From positions 1 through 10,367 of the forward strand of contig JBFIPU010000094.1 of assembly GCA_041609995.1 (NCBI GenBank): 10,367 bases of DNA, given 5' to 3'. Below are positions 1-6,206 of the stretch, piece by piece. The position numbers and the translations under genes are program-made. The notes under the pieces were generated by a model. That model did not search any database and was not told the origin of the DNA. It was given only the letters and a program-made list of their open reading frames with translations. Each line of letters opens with the position of its first letter. Position 1 is the first letter of the stretch. The DNA comes from JABDOU01 sp041609995 (GTDB taxonomy: Bacteria; Actinomycetota; Acidimicrobiia; Spongiisociales; SHLN01).

Positions 1-810
1 GATCTCCTTGCCTTGATGATCGAAATCGGGTCCCGCATAGTTCACGCACTGAGCGTCGTGCGTGTAGCCATCGGCGCTATAACACCCTTCGAATCTGGGA
101 CTCGTCGGATTCTGGATATTGACCATGTGAAGTCCGCCGGAGCAGTTGTTTTTGCCGCTGGCGCCGACGATGTAGGCGAAACCACTGGCTTCGTTGATCA
201 CGATGTTGTGGGCCTGGGCGACCCGCCGGTAGTGGGCGGTCTCCGAGAAGGTGACGGGCGGAGTCGTCACGTTGCGGAGCTGCGTGAGGTCGAACACTTG
301 CATTCCGTGTTGGTTGGCCTCGCTCACGATGAACGCATGATCGCCATAGGTCTTGATGTCCCGCCAGCTCGAACCGAATGCGCCATGAGTGGGCAGCTCG
401 CCGAGGAAGACCGGAGCCGACGGAGTGGAAACGTCGATGAAGGAAGTTCCGAACACGGTGCCGATGATGGCGATCTCGGCGCCGGTCTCGGGATCGGTCC
501 ATCCCCAGATGTCGTTGGCCTCGTCTTGAGACGAGTTTGCGCCGATCTGGTCGAGCGGCAGAAACGCCTCGAGGTCGACGTTATGGCAGGGATAGATGCC
601 GGCGAACCCGTTCACGCAGGTTGTGCTGTTCTGGGCGGACAGATTCTGGGCACCGGGTCGGTCCGCATGAAAGGCGCGCATCGCATTGGTGGCGCCGGGG
701 GGAAGCTCTTCGTTACCGTGGTCCGGATGGGCCGAGACGGGCGCAGCCGATGCCAGTGTCAGCGCCACCAACAACATCGCCAGACCGGCCACGCGTAACC
801 GTCGAATCAT
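1..810 (-). CDS. Choice-of-anchor B family secreted protein, N-terminal part (runs off left edge)
   Basis: The frame is open from an ATG at 810 to the window edge, giving 270 residues and no stop, so the C-terminus is missing. Residues 1-27 form a signal peptide: MIRRLR, a hydrophobic run, and a likely cut after VSA before HPDHG. The mature part carries the hallmarks of the choice-of-anchor B family (LVIVD-repeat, beta-propeller-like): paired Cys65 and Cys75 before NVDL, ANDIWGWTDP (98-107), SSWRDIK (147-153), DHAFIVSEA followed by HGMQVFDL (157-175), an AHNIVIN motif near 200, and DGYTHDAQC (247-255). Members are exported and end in varied surface anchors; the anchor here lies outside the window. 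The biochemical role of the family is unknown. GTG at 816, in frame, is an alternative start with AAGGTGG five bases upstream; ATG at 810 has the same purine tract 11 bases away. Family assignment is firm, start uncertain. Confidence 0.88.
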   Translation of the reverse strand, partial: MIRRLRVAGLAMLLVALTLASAAPVSAHPDHGNEELPPGATNAMRAFHADRPGAQNLSAQNSTTCVNGFAGIYPCHNVDLEAFLPLDQIGANSSQDEANDIWGWTDPETGAEIAIIGTVFGTSFIDVSTPSAPVFLGELPTHGAFGSSWRDIKTYGDHAFIVSEANQHGMQVFDLTQLRNVTTPPVTFSETAHYRRVAQAHNIVINEASGFAYIVGASGKNNCSGGLHMVNIQNPTSPRFEGCYSADGYTHDAQCVNYAGPDFDHQGKEI

Positions 811-846
811 CAACACACTTGCCACCTTCCTCGCTCAGCGCCAATC

Positions 847-852
847 ACACTA
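847..852 (-). promoter_or_regulatory. Candidate -10 element of the choice-of-anchor B gene
   Basis: On the minus strand this reads TAGTGT, which fits the TANNNT -10 pattern. It lies about 37 bases before the ATG, leaving room for a short leader with a GAGGAAGGTGG purine tract. No recognisable -35 hexamer is present at 16-18 bases; that position is occupied by the palindromes at 860-884. Weak evidence from a short motif only. Confidence 0.25.
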
Positions 853-859
853 ACCAGCT

Positions 860-884
860 GAGTCAGACTCGCCACCCTGGGTGG
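860..884. repeat. Two adjacent odd-length palindromes, operator-like
   Basis: GAGTC-A-GACTC (860-870) and CCACCC-T-GGGTGG (872-884) are perfect palindromes around a single central base and are separated by one base. They sit between the stop of the MFS gene and the choice-of-anchor B gene, just upstream of that gene's candidate -10. They could be binding sites for a dimeric regulator, or the second could contribute to a weak terminator for the upstream transporter. There is no T-rich tail, so a classical intrinsic terminator is unlikely. Confidence 0.35.
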
Positions 885-910
885 TCGGCGTCACGTTCGG
901 GCTCCTGCAC

Positions 911-2119
911 TCAAGCCCGTTCCACGGCAGGCTCCCGACGCAATGTCTCTCGCAAAAAGAGGCTGGCCCCCAGCGCCCCGGTGAGCAGCGCCGCCGTCAC
1001 CCAGAAGGCGGTGGCAAAGCCGGCTCGCTGCGAGATCGATCCCATGGCCTGTACGCCGACGACGACGCCGATGTCTGAGGCAATTGCCGACAGCCCCACC
1101 ACCCTGCCCGCCACCGGACCGGGGGAGATGTCGGCGATGACCGCCGCCGGCACCGAGGACACCAGCCCGATCGCTGCGCCCTGCACTACCAGGGCGCCCA
1201 AGAGCTGACCGGGGTTGGTCGATACCGCCATCCAGGCGACCGCGCCCACGTAGGTGGCGAGGCCCAGGTGTGCCATGGGCCGTCGTCCCCATCGATCAAT
1301 CAACTGGCTGGCGGGGATGAGCACAACGGCGTGGACCACCGCCGCCACCGTGAGGTGCAGCCCGACCGCCCCCGGCGTCATCCCCAGGTCCTCGATCCCG
1401 TACACCGAAACCGCAAACGCCCGGATGCCCTGGCCGGCCCAATTGAGCGAGAGAGCCATGAACAGCGCCACCCAGAAGGTGGGCATCCGTAAGACGGATA
1501 TCAACAGCTCTCGATCGGTCTTGGCGTCGGGCGCACCTTCGGACCGGGCGTCTGCGATGTAGAGAAACGCGATCACCGCTGCCATCCCCAGCGTGATGGC
1601 GTAGATGAGGAAGGGCGCCGTCAGGCCGAACCGGTCGACGAGCAACCCGCCCACGGCCGGGCCGGAGGCGCCGCCAGAGAGAAAGGCGCCTTGCAGCAGG
1701 CCCTGGGCCCGGCCCCGCTCGCTGCTGGGGATCGTCAGCACGAGATACTGGCCGAGGCCCACCACGAACGCTGCCGATCCGACTCCTCCCACTCCCCGGT
1801 AAACCAGCAGCTCCCAGTAGGCACCGGCGGTGACGACCGCCGCCGAGGAGGCACCGACGATCACCAAGCCGGCGATGATGAGGCGTCGTGCCCCCAGCTT
1901 GTCGCTCAGCCATCCGGCCGGCGCCGAAGACGCCAGCCGGACGAGGGCAAAAGCTGAAACGACGGCGGCTGCCTGATCCAGCGTCGCGTCCAGCTCCCGG
2001 GCGAATGTGGGAATGATCGGCACCACGAGCCCGAAGCCGAGCGCCACGAAAAAGGCGGTGACGAGCAACGCGATCAGGGCGGGGGATCGCAGAGCCGTGA
2101 CCGGCCGGGTCGCGGTCAC
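911..2119 (-). CDS. Major facilitator superfamily transporter (DHA1-like efflux type)
   Basis: A 402-residue integral membrane protein with about 12 hydrophobic helices: six between roughly residues 13 and 190, a charged central loop near 191-212, and six between about 213 and 389. The MFS motif A loop is present in both halves: GWLSDKLGARR (69-79) after helix 2 and the related LIDRWGRRP (273-281) after helix 8. Length and layout match proton-driven drug or metabolite exporters; the substrate cannot be named. I chose GTG at 2119 because it overlaps the murI stop as GTGA, the next residues lead directly into helix 1, and no good Shine-Dalgarno precedes it, which suggests translational coupling. 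The frame stays open further upstream inside murI, but that stretch is Arg-rich, non-hydrophobic and out of frame with murI, so it is not coding. It is the distal gene of a two-gene unit with murI. Confidence 0.88.
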   Translation of the reverse strand: MTATRPVTALRSPALIALLVTAFFVALGFGLVVPIIPTFARELDATLDQAAAVVSAFALVRLASSAPAGWLSDKLGARRLIIAGLVIVGASSAAVVTAGAYWELLVYRGVGGVGSAAFVVGLGQYLVLTIPSSERGRAQGLLQGAFLSGGASGPAVGGLLVDRFGLTAPFLIYAITLGMAAVIAFLYIADARSEGAPDAKTDRELLISVLRMPTFWVALFMALSLNWAGQGIRAFAVSVYGIEDLGMTPGAVGLHLTVAAVVHAVVLIPASQLIDRWGRRPMAHLGLATYVGAVAWMAVSTNPGQLLGALVVQGAAIGLVSSVPAAVIADISPGPVAGRVVGLSAIASDIGVVVGVQAMGSISQRAGFATAFWVTAALLTGALGASLFLRETLRREPAVERA

Positions 2120-2916
2120 CGGGTCTGGTCGAGCAATTCGGCCAGCCAGGTCAGCTGTTGGTCGAACACATCGGGATCGCCGGTGGTGATATAGGAGATC
2201 TCGTCGGTTTGCCCATCTTCCAACCACCCGTGCTGCTCGAGAACCCGTTCGACCTGTCGGGCGATCGCCTCGGCCGGATCGATGATCTCGACAGCGGGGC
2301 CGGAGATCTCGGCGATCATCCCGGTCAAGAATGCGTAGTGGGTGCACCCGAGAACCAGGGCATCGGCGCCTTGCTCAACCAGTGGCTGCACGTAGCCTGC
2401 GACGAGCTCACGAGTCTCGGGAGTCGCGATGGCCCCTTGCTCGACCAGATCCGCCAGTCCCGGACATGACTGGGCAATGACCTCCACCCCGTCGGCGTGG
2501 CGATCTACGACGTTGGCGTACAGCTCGCCCTGAAACGTGGCGTCGGTGGCCAGCACGCCGATCGTGCGGGTCCGCGAGCCGGCGGCGGCCGGTTTGACCG
2601 CCGGTTCCATGCCCACAAACGGTATGTCGGGAAACTCATTACGGAGTTCGCGGAGAGCGGCCGCCGAGGCCGTATTGCAGGCGATGACGATGACATCGGC
2701 ACCGCGAGCCAGCAGGGTGCGGGTCGCATCGCGGGCGTGAATCCGCACCTGCTCCAGCGTTTGCGAACCGTACGGGGCATTCCCCTGATCGGCCAGGTAG
2801 ATGATCGGTTGTGCCGGAAGTCGTTCTCGAACTCTCGCCATGACCGACATGCCCCCGATGCCGGAGTCGAAGATGCCGATCGTGCCCTGGCCAGAGCTGT
2901 TGATCTTGGGCTGCAT
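2116..2916 (-). CDS. murI: Glutamate racemase
   Basis: A cytoplasmic cofactor-independent racemase that converts L-glutamate to D-glutamate for peptidoglycan precursors. The 266-residue length is typical. Family motifs are intact: IFDSGIGG (15-22, with catalytic-region Asp17 and Ser18), NAPYGS (46-51), the first catalytic cysteine in IACNTAS (Cys80), and the second in GCTHYAF (Cys191, followed by His193). Both proton-exchanging cysteines are therefore present. I chose ATG at 2916 because MQPK leads directly into the first strand. The frame continues to 3048, but those 44 extra residues would run through the divergent promoter into the phosphatase gene and match nothing in the family. No Shine-Dalgarno precedes the ATG; a TAGCCT element 8 bases upstream suggests a leaderless transcript. 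Its stop overlaps the MFS transporter start. A broader-specificity amino acid racemase is possible but less likely. Confidence 0.95.
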   Translation of the reverse strand: MQPKINSSGQGTIGIFDSGIGGMSVMARVRERLPAQPIIYLADQGNAPYGSQTLEQVRIHARDATRTLLARGADVIVIACNTASAAALRELRNEFPDIPFVGMEPAVKPAAAGSRTRTIGVLATDATFQGELYANVVDRHADGVEVIAQSCPGLADLVEQGAIATPETRELVAGYVQPLVEQGADALVLGCTHYAFLTGMIAEISGPAVEIIDPAEAIARQVERVLEQHGWLEDGQTDEISYITTGDPDVFDQQLTWLAELLDQTR

Positions 2917-2924
2917 GGCGGCCC

Positions 2925-2930
2925 AGGCTA
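2925..2930 (-). promoter_or_regulatory. Candidate -10 element of murI, leaderless type
   Basis: On the minus strand this reads TAGCCT (TANNNT pattern), with exactly 8 bases to the murI ATG. Transcription starting 7-9 bases downstream would begin at or next to the start codon. This agrees with the missing Shine-Dalgarno. No convincing -35 hexamer is visible. Confidence 0.4.
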
Positions 2931-2960
2931 TCGACCCGAGGCCAGTGGGGGTTGAATCGA

Positions 2961-2981
2961 GGCCGCCGTACACTGGCGGCC
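2961..2981 (+). repeat. Perfect 7-bp inverted repeat just before the phosphatase start
   Basis: GGCCGCC (2961-2967) and GGCGGCC (2975-2981) are exact reverse complements around a 7-base spacer that contains the candidate -10 TACACT. The repeat ends one base before the ATG at 2983. It could be an operator over the -10 region or, if transcription begins upstream, an RNA hairpin hiding the ribosome-binding region. It is visible in the sequence; the role is inferred. Confidence 0.5.
2969..2974 (+). promoter_or_regulatory. Candidate -10 element of the phosphatase gene, leaderless type
   Basis: TACACT fits TANNNT and lies 8 bases before the ATG at 2983, the same spacing as the murI element on the other strand. 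No Shine-Dalgarno is present. The pair would give two divergent leaderless transcripts from a 66-base gap. No -35 consensus is seen. Confidence 0.4.
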
Positions 2982-2982
2982 G

Positions 2983-4218
2983 ATGCGCATCACCTTCATC
3001 CGGCACGGCCAGTCGGTCTCCAACGCATCGGGGCACTGGCAAGGGCACAGCGATTCACCACTGAGCGACCTCGGTGTGGCGCAGGCTCGCGCGCTGGGCG
3101 AGCGGCTGAATGGATTCAACCCGGGTCTGGTGGTCTCCTCCGACTTGAGCCGGGCCGCCGATACGGCCGCCGTGCTGGGCGGTCACGTCGAAACGGACCC
3201 GGCCTGGCGAGAGATCCACCTCGGGGCGTGGGAAGGATTGCACCGAGACGAGGCGGCGGATCAGTTTGCCGAAGAGCTGGCGGCTTTCCGGCGGGGCGAG
3301 CCGGTGAAACTCGGCGGGGGCGAATCCCTCGACGACCTGGATGCCCGGGTCGGGGTCGCATTCGATCGGTTGGTGGAACGCCTCGACGTCGGCGACCACG
3401 CAGCCGTCGTGGCTCACGGCGGGGTGGTCTCGGCCTTGACGAGACGAGTGCTCGGCCTGGCCGATCGGGGTATCCGGCCGCTGGGCCGGATCGAGAACAC
3501 GTCCATCACCGAGTTCGCCTTTTACAACGGGGCGATGTCCTTGCTCCGTTTCAATGACGTCACCCACCTGGGGGCGCCCGGCGAATGGACCGTAGACCAA
3601 CGTGAGCGGGGGGCTCAGGTGGTGAGTTTCATCCGTCACGGCGAGACCCATGCCAACGTGCAAGAGCTATGGCACGGGCACACCGACGGTCCGTTGACGG
3701 AGCGAGGCCACGCCCAAGCGCAAGCGTTGTCGGACTGGTACGAGGCACCCGACGTCATCTATCACTCGAATCTCGAGCGGGCGCGCCATACGGCCGAGAA
3801 GCTGGCGGAGCGGCTGCGGCTGCAGACCATGGAACGCCCTGACGTCATCGAGATGCACCTGGGCGATTGGGAAGGTCTGTCGACGGCCGAGATCCTGACC
3901 CAGTGGGCTCCATTGGTGAGAGAAATGTTCGGGGAGCACAAGGACCGTGCGCGGGGGGGATCAGGCGAGACCATGGAAGAGACCCGGCGGCGGATGGAGG
4001 CGGCCATGCACGAACTGATGGATGATCACCCCGACGAACACGTGAGCGTCGTGTCCCACGCCGGCTCGATCAAGGCCCTGGCCCTGGGCGTACTCGGCCT
4101 GGGACACCCCGAACGCGACCGGATGGCGTTCGTGGACAACACCTCCATCAGCACGTTCGTACGGAGCGAGGAGGGCGTGCGGATGGCCGAGTACAACACT
4201 GGTCGTCACCTTTTGTAG
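2983..4218 (+). CDS. Tandem two-domain histidine phosphatase (phosphoglycerate mutase-like)
   Basis: A 411-residue cytoplasmic protein made of two complete histidine-phosphatase domains in a row. Domain 1 (about 1-195) has the RHG motif with phospho-accepting His8, the DSPLS..G..QA segment (24-35), REIHLGAWEG (76-85) with the likely acid Glu77, and the second histidine in VVAHGG (His145). Domain 2 (about 210-411) repeats this: RHGET with His219, HGHTDGPLTERG (231-242), VIEMHLGDWEG (288-298) and VVSHAG (His359). All catalytic histidines are retained in both halves. Single-domain relatives of about 200 residues remove phosphate from many substrates (sugar phosphates, cobalamin and nucleotide precursors), so the substrate is unknown. 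Each half ends with the same ENTSI or DNTSI element, supporting internal duplication. The ATG is the only start that leaves the first strand and RHG intact. It is divergent from murI and has no downstream partner on its strand. Confidence 0.9.
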   Translation: MRITFIRHGQSVSNASGHWQGHSDSPLSDLGVAQARALGERLNGFNPGLVVSSDLSRAADTAAVLGGHVETDPAWREIHLGAWEGLHRDEAADQFAEELAAFRRGEPVKLGGGESLDDLDARVGVAFDRLVERLDVGDHAAVVAHGGVVSALTRRVLGLADRGIRPLGRIENTSITEFAFYNGAMSLLRFNDVTHLGAPGEWTVDQRERGAQVVSFIRHGETHANVQELWHGHTDGPLTERGHAQAQALSDWYEAPDVIYHSNLERARHTAEKLAERLRLQTMERPDVIEMHLGDWEGLSTAEILTQWAPLVREMFGEHKDRARGGSGETMEETRRRMEAAMHELMDDHPDEHVSVVSHAGSIKALALGVLGLGHPERDRMAFVDNTSISTFVRSEEGVRMAEYNTGRHLL

Positions 4219-4301
4219 CAGGGTGAACGCTCACGCATTGCGCGGCCGGAGCGAGCGCTGGAGGACTGGCCGTTCACACCCACGGTCGTTGTCAATAATC
4301 G

Positions 4302-4348
4302 CCGGCTGCCTCGCAATCGAGAGCGTGCTGATTGCAGGCCGCAGCCGG
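4302..4348. repeat. Nested stem-loop between convergent genes
   Basis: CCGGCTGC (4302-4309) pairs perfectly with GCAGCCGG (4341-4348). Inside it GCAATC (4313-4318) pairs with GATTGC (4330-4335) around an 11-base loop. A short TCAGA/TCTGA hairpin (4351-4364) follows directly. The structure lies in the 243-base gap between the phosphatase stop and the short-chain dehydrogenase stop, where no credible gene is seen. It may be a bidirectional terminator or RNA-end stabiliser, but neither side has a T run, so a canonical intrinsic terminator is not supported. A small structured RNA is the alternative. Confidence 0.4.
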
Positions 4349-4397
4349 TGTCAGAAACGTCTGATATCGCCGGGCACGAGATCGGGCATCCTCCTAC

Positions 4398-4422
4398 GGC
4401 CGGTCGAGGGTCCGACCGGGCC
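4398..4422. terminator. GC-rich hairpin, possible terminator of the oxidoreductase operon
   Basis: CCGGTCG (4400-4406) pairs with CGACCGG (4413-4419) around a 6-base loop, and GG/CC extends the stem past one bulged G (4398-4399 with 4421-4422). It lies 40 bases past the stop of the short-chain dehydrogenase gene, the last gene of the leftward operon. A poly-U tail is lacking, so termination is an inference from position and stem only. Confidence 0.3.
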
Positions 4423-4461
4423 ACTGTCTCCCTGTGAGGGCGGCGAGGGCGACGGTTGTGG

Positions 4462-5181
4462 TCAGTCGGCTTCCTGGATGCTGCGCATCGACCACACCAG
4501 CGTTCGCATCGACCGGGGTTGCTTGAGGACCGTGACCACGGCTTCCGCCACGTCGTCGGCGCTCATCATGTCAGCCAGGCCTGGCATGTCGGGGGTGCGG
4601 CCCGCCCCCATGGCGAACTCCGTGGCGGTGCCGCCCGGGCACAGGGTGCTCACGCGGATGTTCTTCTCCCGTAGTTCCCGGTCGAGCCCCCCGGCCAGTC
4701 CGACCTGGGCGAATTTGGTGGCCGCGTAAACCGCCTCGTCGCCGGCGCCCCGGAGTCCGGCCACCGACGCGACGATGACGATGTCGCCGCCGCCTTGTTC
4801 GAGGAACCGGGGAACAGCCGCCCGGATGGGCCACACCGTGCCGGCCACGTTGATGTCCATCATCTCGGCCAATTGCTCATCGCTCAAATCCATGATTCCC
4901 CCGTATGCCCCGATGCCGGCGTTGGCGACGAGGGCGTGCAGATCGCCAAACCGCGATATCGCCTCGGCCACGAGACGGTGCGAATCTTCGGGATGGCGAA
5001 CGTCCATCTCCACCACTGCCGCCCGGTCACCCAGTTCGTCGGCCAGCTCCTCGAGCCGGCTGACCCGCCGGGCTCCCAGCACGACGTTGGCGCCCTCGGC
5101 GGCCAGGGCGCGGGCCGTCGCCGCGCCGATTCCGGCGCTGGCGCCGGTGATCGCCACCGTCTCGTCGGTCAAGTCCCGCAT
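4462..5181 (-). CDS. Short-chain dehydrogenase/reductase (classical SDR)
   Basis: A 239-residue cytoplasmic NAD(P)(H)-dependent oxidoreductase of the classical SDR type. The dinucleotide-binding TGASAGIG is at 12-19; basic residues after strand 2 (ARRVSR, 37-42) suggest NADP(H). NAG is at 87-89, and the catalytic tetrad is complete: Asn111, Ser139 (VASVAG), Tyr152 and Lys156 (YAATK). The CPGG segment after strand 6 is also present. The sequence resembles SDRs acting on hydroxy acids or small alcohols, but the substrate cannot be read from it. I chose ATG at 5181 because GGAGG lies 6 bases upstream; the frame is open to 5211, but that would add ten Arg-rich residues and put the Shine-Dalgarno inside the gene. 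It follows the second Gfo/Idh/MocA gene after a 41-base gap on the same strand, as the last gene of a three-oxidoreductase operon. Confidence 0.93.
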   Translation of the reverse strand: MRDLTDETVAITGASAGIGAATARALAAEGANVVLGARRVSRLEELADELGDRAAVVEMDVRHPEDSHRLVAEAISRFGDLHALVANAGIGAYGGIMDLSDEQLAEMMDINVAGTVWPIRAAVPRFLEQGGGDIVIVASVAGLRGAGDEAVYAATKFAQVGLAGGLDRELREKNIRVSTLCPGGTATEFAMGAGRTPDMPGLADMMSADDVAEAVVTVLKQPRSMRTLVWSMRSIQEAD

Positions 5182-5187
5182 CTCTCG

Positions 5188-5192
5188 CCTCC
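5188..5192 (-). promoter_or_regulatory. Shine-Dalgarno site fixing the SDR start
   Basis: GGAGG on the minus strand with a 6-base spacer to ATG at 5181. It decides against the longer reading from 5211, which would contain it. Confidence 0.75.
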
Positions 5193-5222
5193 AGTCTCGA
5201 GTGCTTCGCAAACTACCAAGGA

Positions 5223-6206
5223 TCAGCCTCCGCCGAGAATCGTGTCGATCACGCGCATGTTCATGACTGCGTCGGTGAGGTCCACGGGCGGCCTGGTTCT
5301 CTGGATCAGGGACTCGGCGAACAGTTCCGCCTGAATCGTGTACTGATCGACCGGCTCGAATTCGAGCGTCGTGGTGGCGGGCGCCACCGGGGGATCACCC
5401 CCACGGCTGTAGAAGATCCGGGTCGAACGGTCCGGAGGGATGTTGAAGGGGATCTCGATCTCGATTCGCCCCGTGCTGCCGAGGATGTGCACCCGCTGGT
5501 ACTCCTCGGCCCGCGTGGAGCAGGTGAAGGTGGCCTGTCCCCCGCCTTCGAACTCGAGGACAGCCGAGGTCAGGGTGTCGATTCCCATGGCCTGATCGCG
5601 TCGCACCGCCGATTGCACTCGGATGGGCTCTGTCCCGAACACCATTCGGGACAGGTTGATGTTGTAGCAGCCGATGTCCATGAGGGCGCCGCCGCCGTTG
5701 TCCATCCGGTTGCGGATGTTGTCGGGATCATCGTTGTAGTAGCTGAACCAGCTCTGGACCGCCTGCAGCTCGCCGATCGAGCCGTCGCGGACCAGCGCCA
5801 CAGCTTTCACCCACGTGGGGTGATGGCGGTACATGAACGCCTCGGCCAGCGTCACCCCGGCCTCTGTGCAGGCCGCCACCATCTCTTCCGCCTGCGGGGC
5901 GGACATGGCGAGCGGTTTCTCGCACAGGATGTGCTTGCCGGCACCGGCGGCCTTGATCGTCCACTCCGCGTGCATGTCGTTGGGCAGCGGGATGTACACG
6001 GCGTCGACGTCGTCGGCGGCCAGCAGCTCCTCATAGCTGCCGTAGGAGGTCGGAATGCCCAAGCGGGCGGCTGCCTGTTCGGCCCGGGTCAGGTCACGTG
6101 ACGCAATCGCCACGACTTCACAGCCGGCGGCACGCTGGATCGCCGGTGTCACCTTGGCCATGCCGATATCGGCCGTGCTCAGGATCCCCCATCGGATGGT
6201 TGTCAC
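5223..6206 (-). CDS. Gfo/Idh/MocA family oxidoreductase, sugar-dehydrogenase-like
   Basis: A 327-residue NAD(P)-dependent oxidoreductase with an N-terminal Rossmann domain (RWGILSTADIG, 5-15) and a C-terminal substrate domain. The family signature CEKP lies at 95-98 with catalytic Lys97, followed by EAFMYRHHP (122-130) and GGGALMDIGCYNI (171-183). This combination is typical of the branch that includes D-xylose 1-dehydrogenases, 1,5-anhydrofructose reductases and dihydrodiol dehydrogenases, so a cyclic sugar or polyol substrate is likely; the exact one is not known. The start is GTG at 6206, overlapping the upstream gene's stop as GTGA, with AAAGGA (6215-6220) 8 bases ahead inside the end of the upstream gene. 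This tight overlap, and the SDR 41 bases downstream, point to one operon. The protein ends in DTILGGG, a normal length for the family. Confidence 0.92.
   Translation of the reverse strand: MTTIRWGILSTADIGMAKVTPAIQRAAGCEVVAIASRDLTRAEQAAARLGIPTSYGSYEELLAADDVDAVYIPLPNDMHAEWTIKAAGAGKHILCEKPLAMSAPQAEEMVAACTEAGVTLAEAFMYRHHPTWVKAVALVRDGSIGELQAVQSWFSYYNDDPDNIRNRMDNGGGALMDIGCYNINLSRMVFGTEPIRVQSAVRRDQAMGIDTLTSAVLEFEGGGQATFTCSTRAEEYQRVHILGSTGRIEIEIPFNIPPDRSTRIFYSRGGDPPVAPATTTLEFEPVDQYTIQAELFAESLIQRTRPPVDLTDAVMNMRVIDTILGGG

Noticed and set aside
13..798. A 261-codon open frame on the plus strand opposite the choice-of-anchor B gene
   Set aside because: The minus-strand reading has a signal peptide and many conserved family motifs, whereas this one has no recognisable domain and an Arg/Gly/Asp/Val-rich composition typical of a shadow frame.
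2120..2347. N-terminal extension of the MFS transporter reading into murI
   Set aside because: The added 76 residues are Arg-rich with no membrane character and overlap the conserved C-terminal part of murI in another frame; the GTG at 2119 gives a normal MFS N-terminus.
2917..3048. N-terminal extension of murI
   Set aside because: It would add 44 residues foreign to the family and overlap both the divergent promoter and the start of the phosphatase gene.
3055..3663. A 202-codon minus-strand frame opposite the first phosphatase domain
   Set aside because: No domain signature, and it is entirely antisense to a region with both catalytic histidines of a known family.
4206..4424. A 72-codon minus-strand frame in the gap after the phosphatase gene
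   Set aside because: It begins with GTG only three bases from a weak purine run, overlaps the phosphatase C-terminus, and has an Arg/Ser-rich sequence with no recognisable motif; it coincides with the inverted repeats instead.
4223..4729. A 168-codon plus-strand frame spanning the gap and antisense to the SDR
   Set aside because: Half of it is the complement of a well-supported SDR gene, and the start has no convincing ribosome-binding site.
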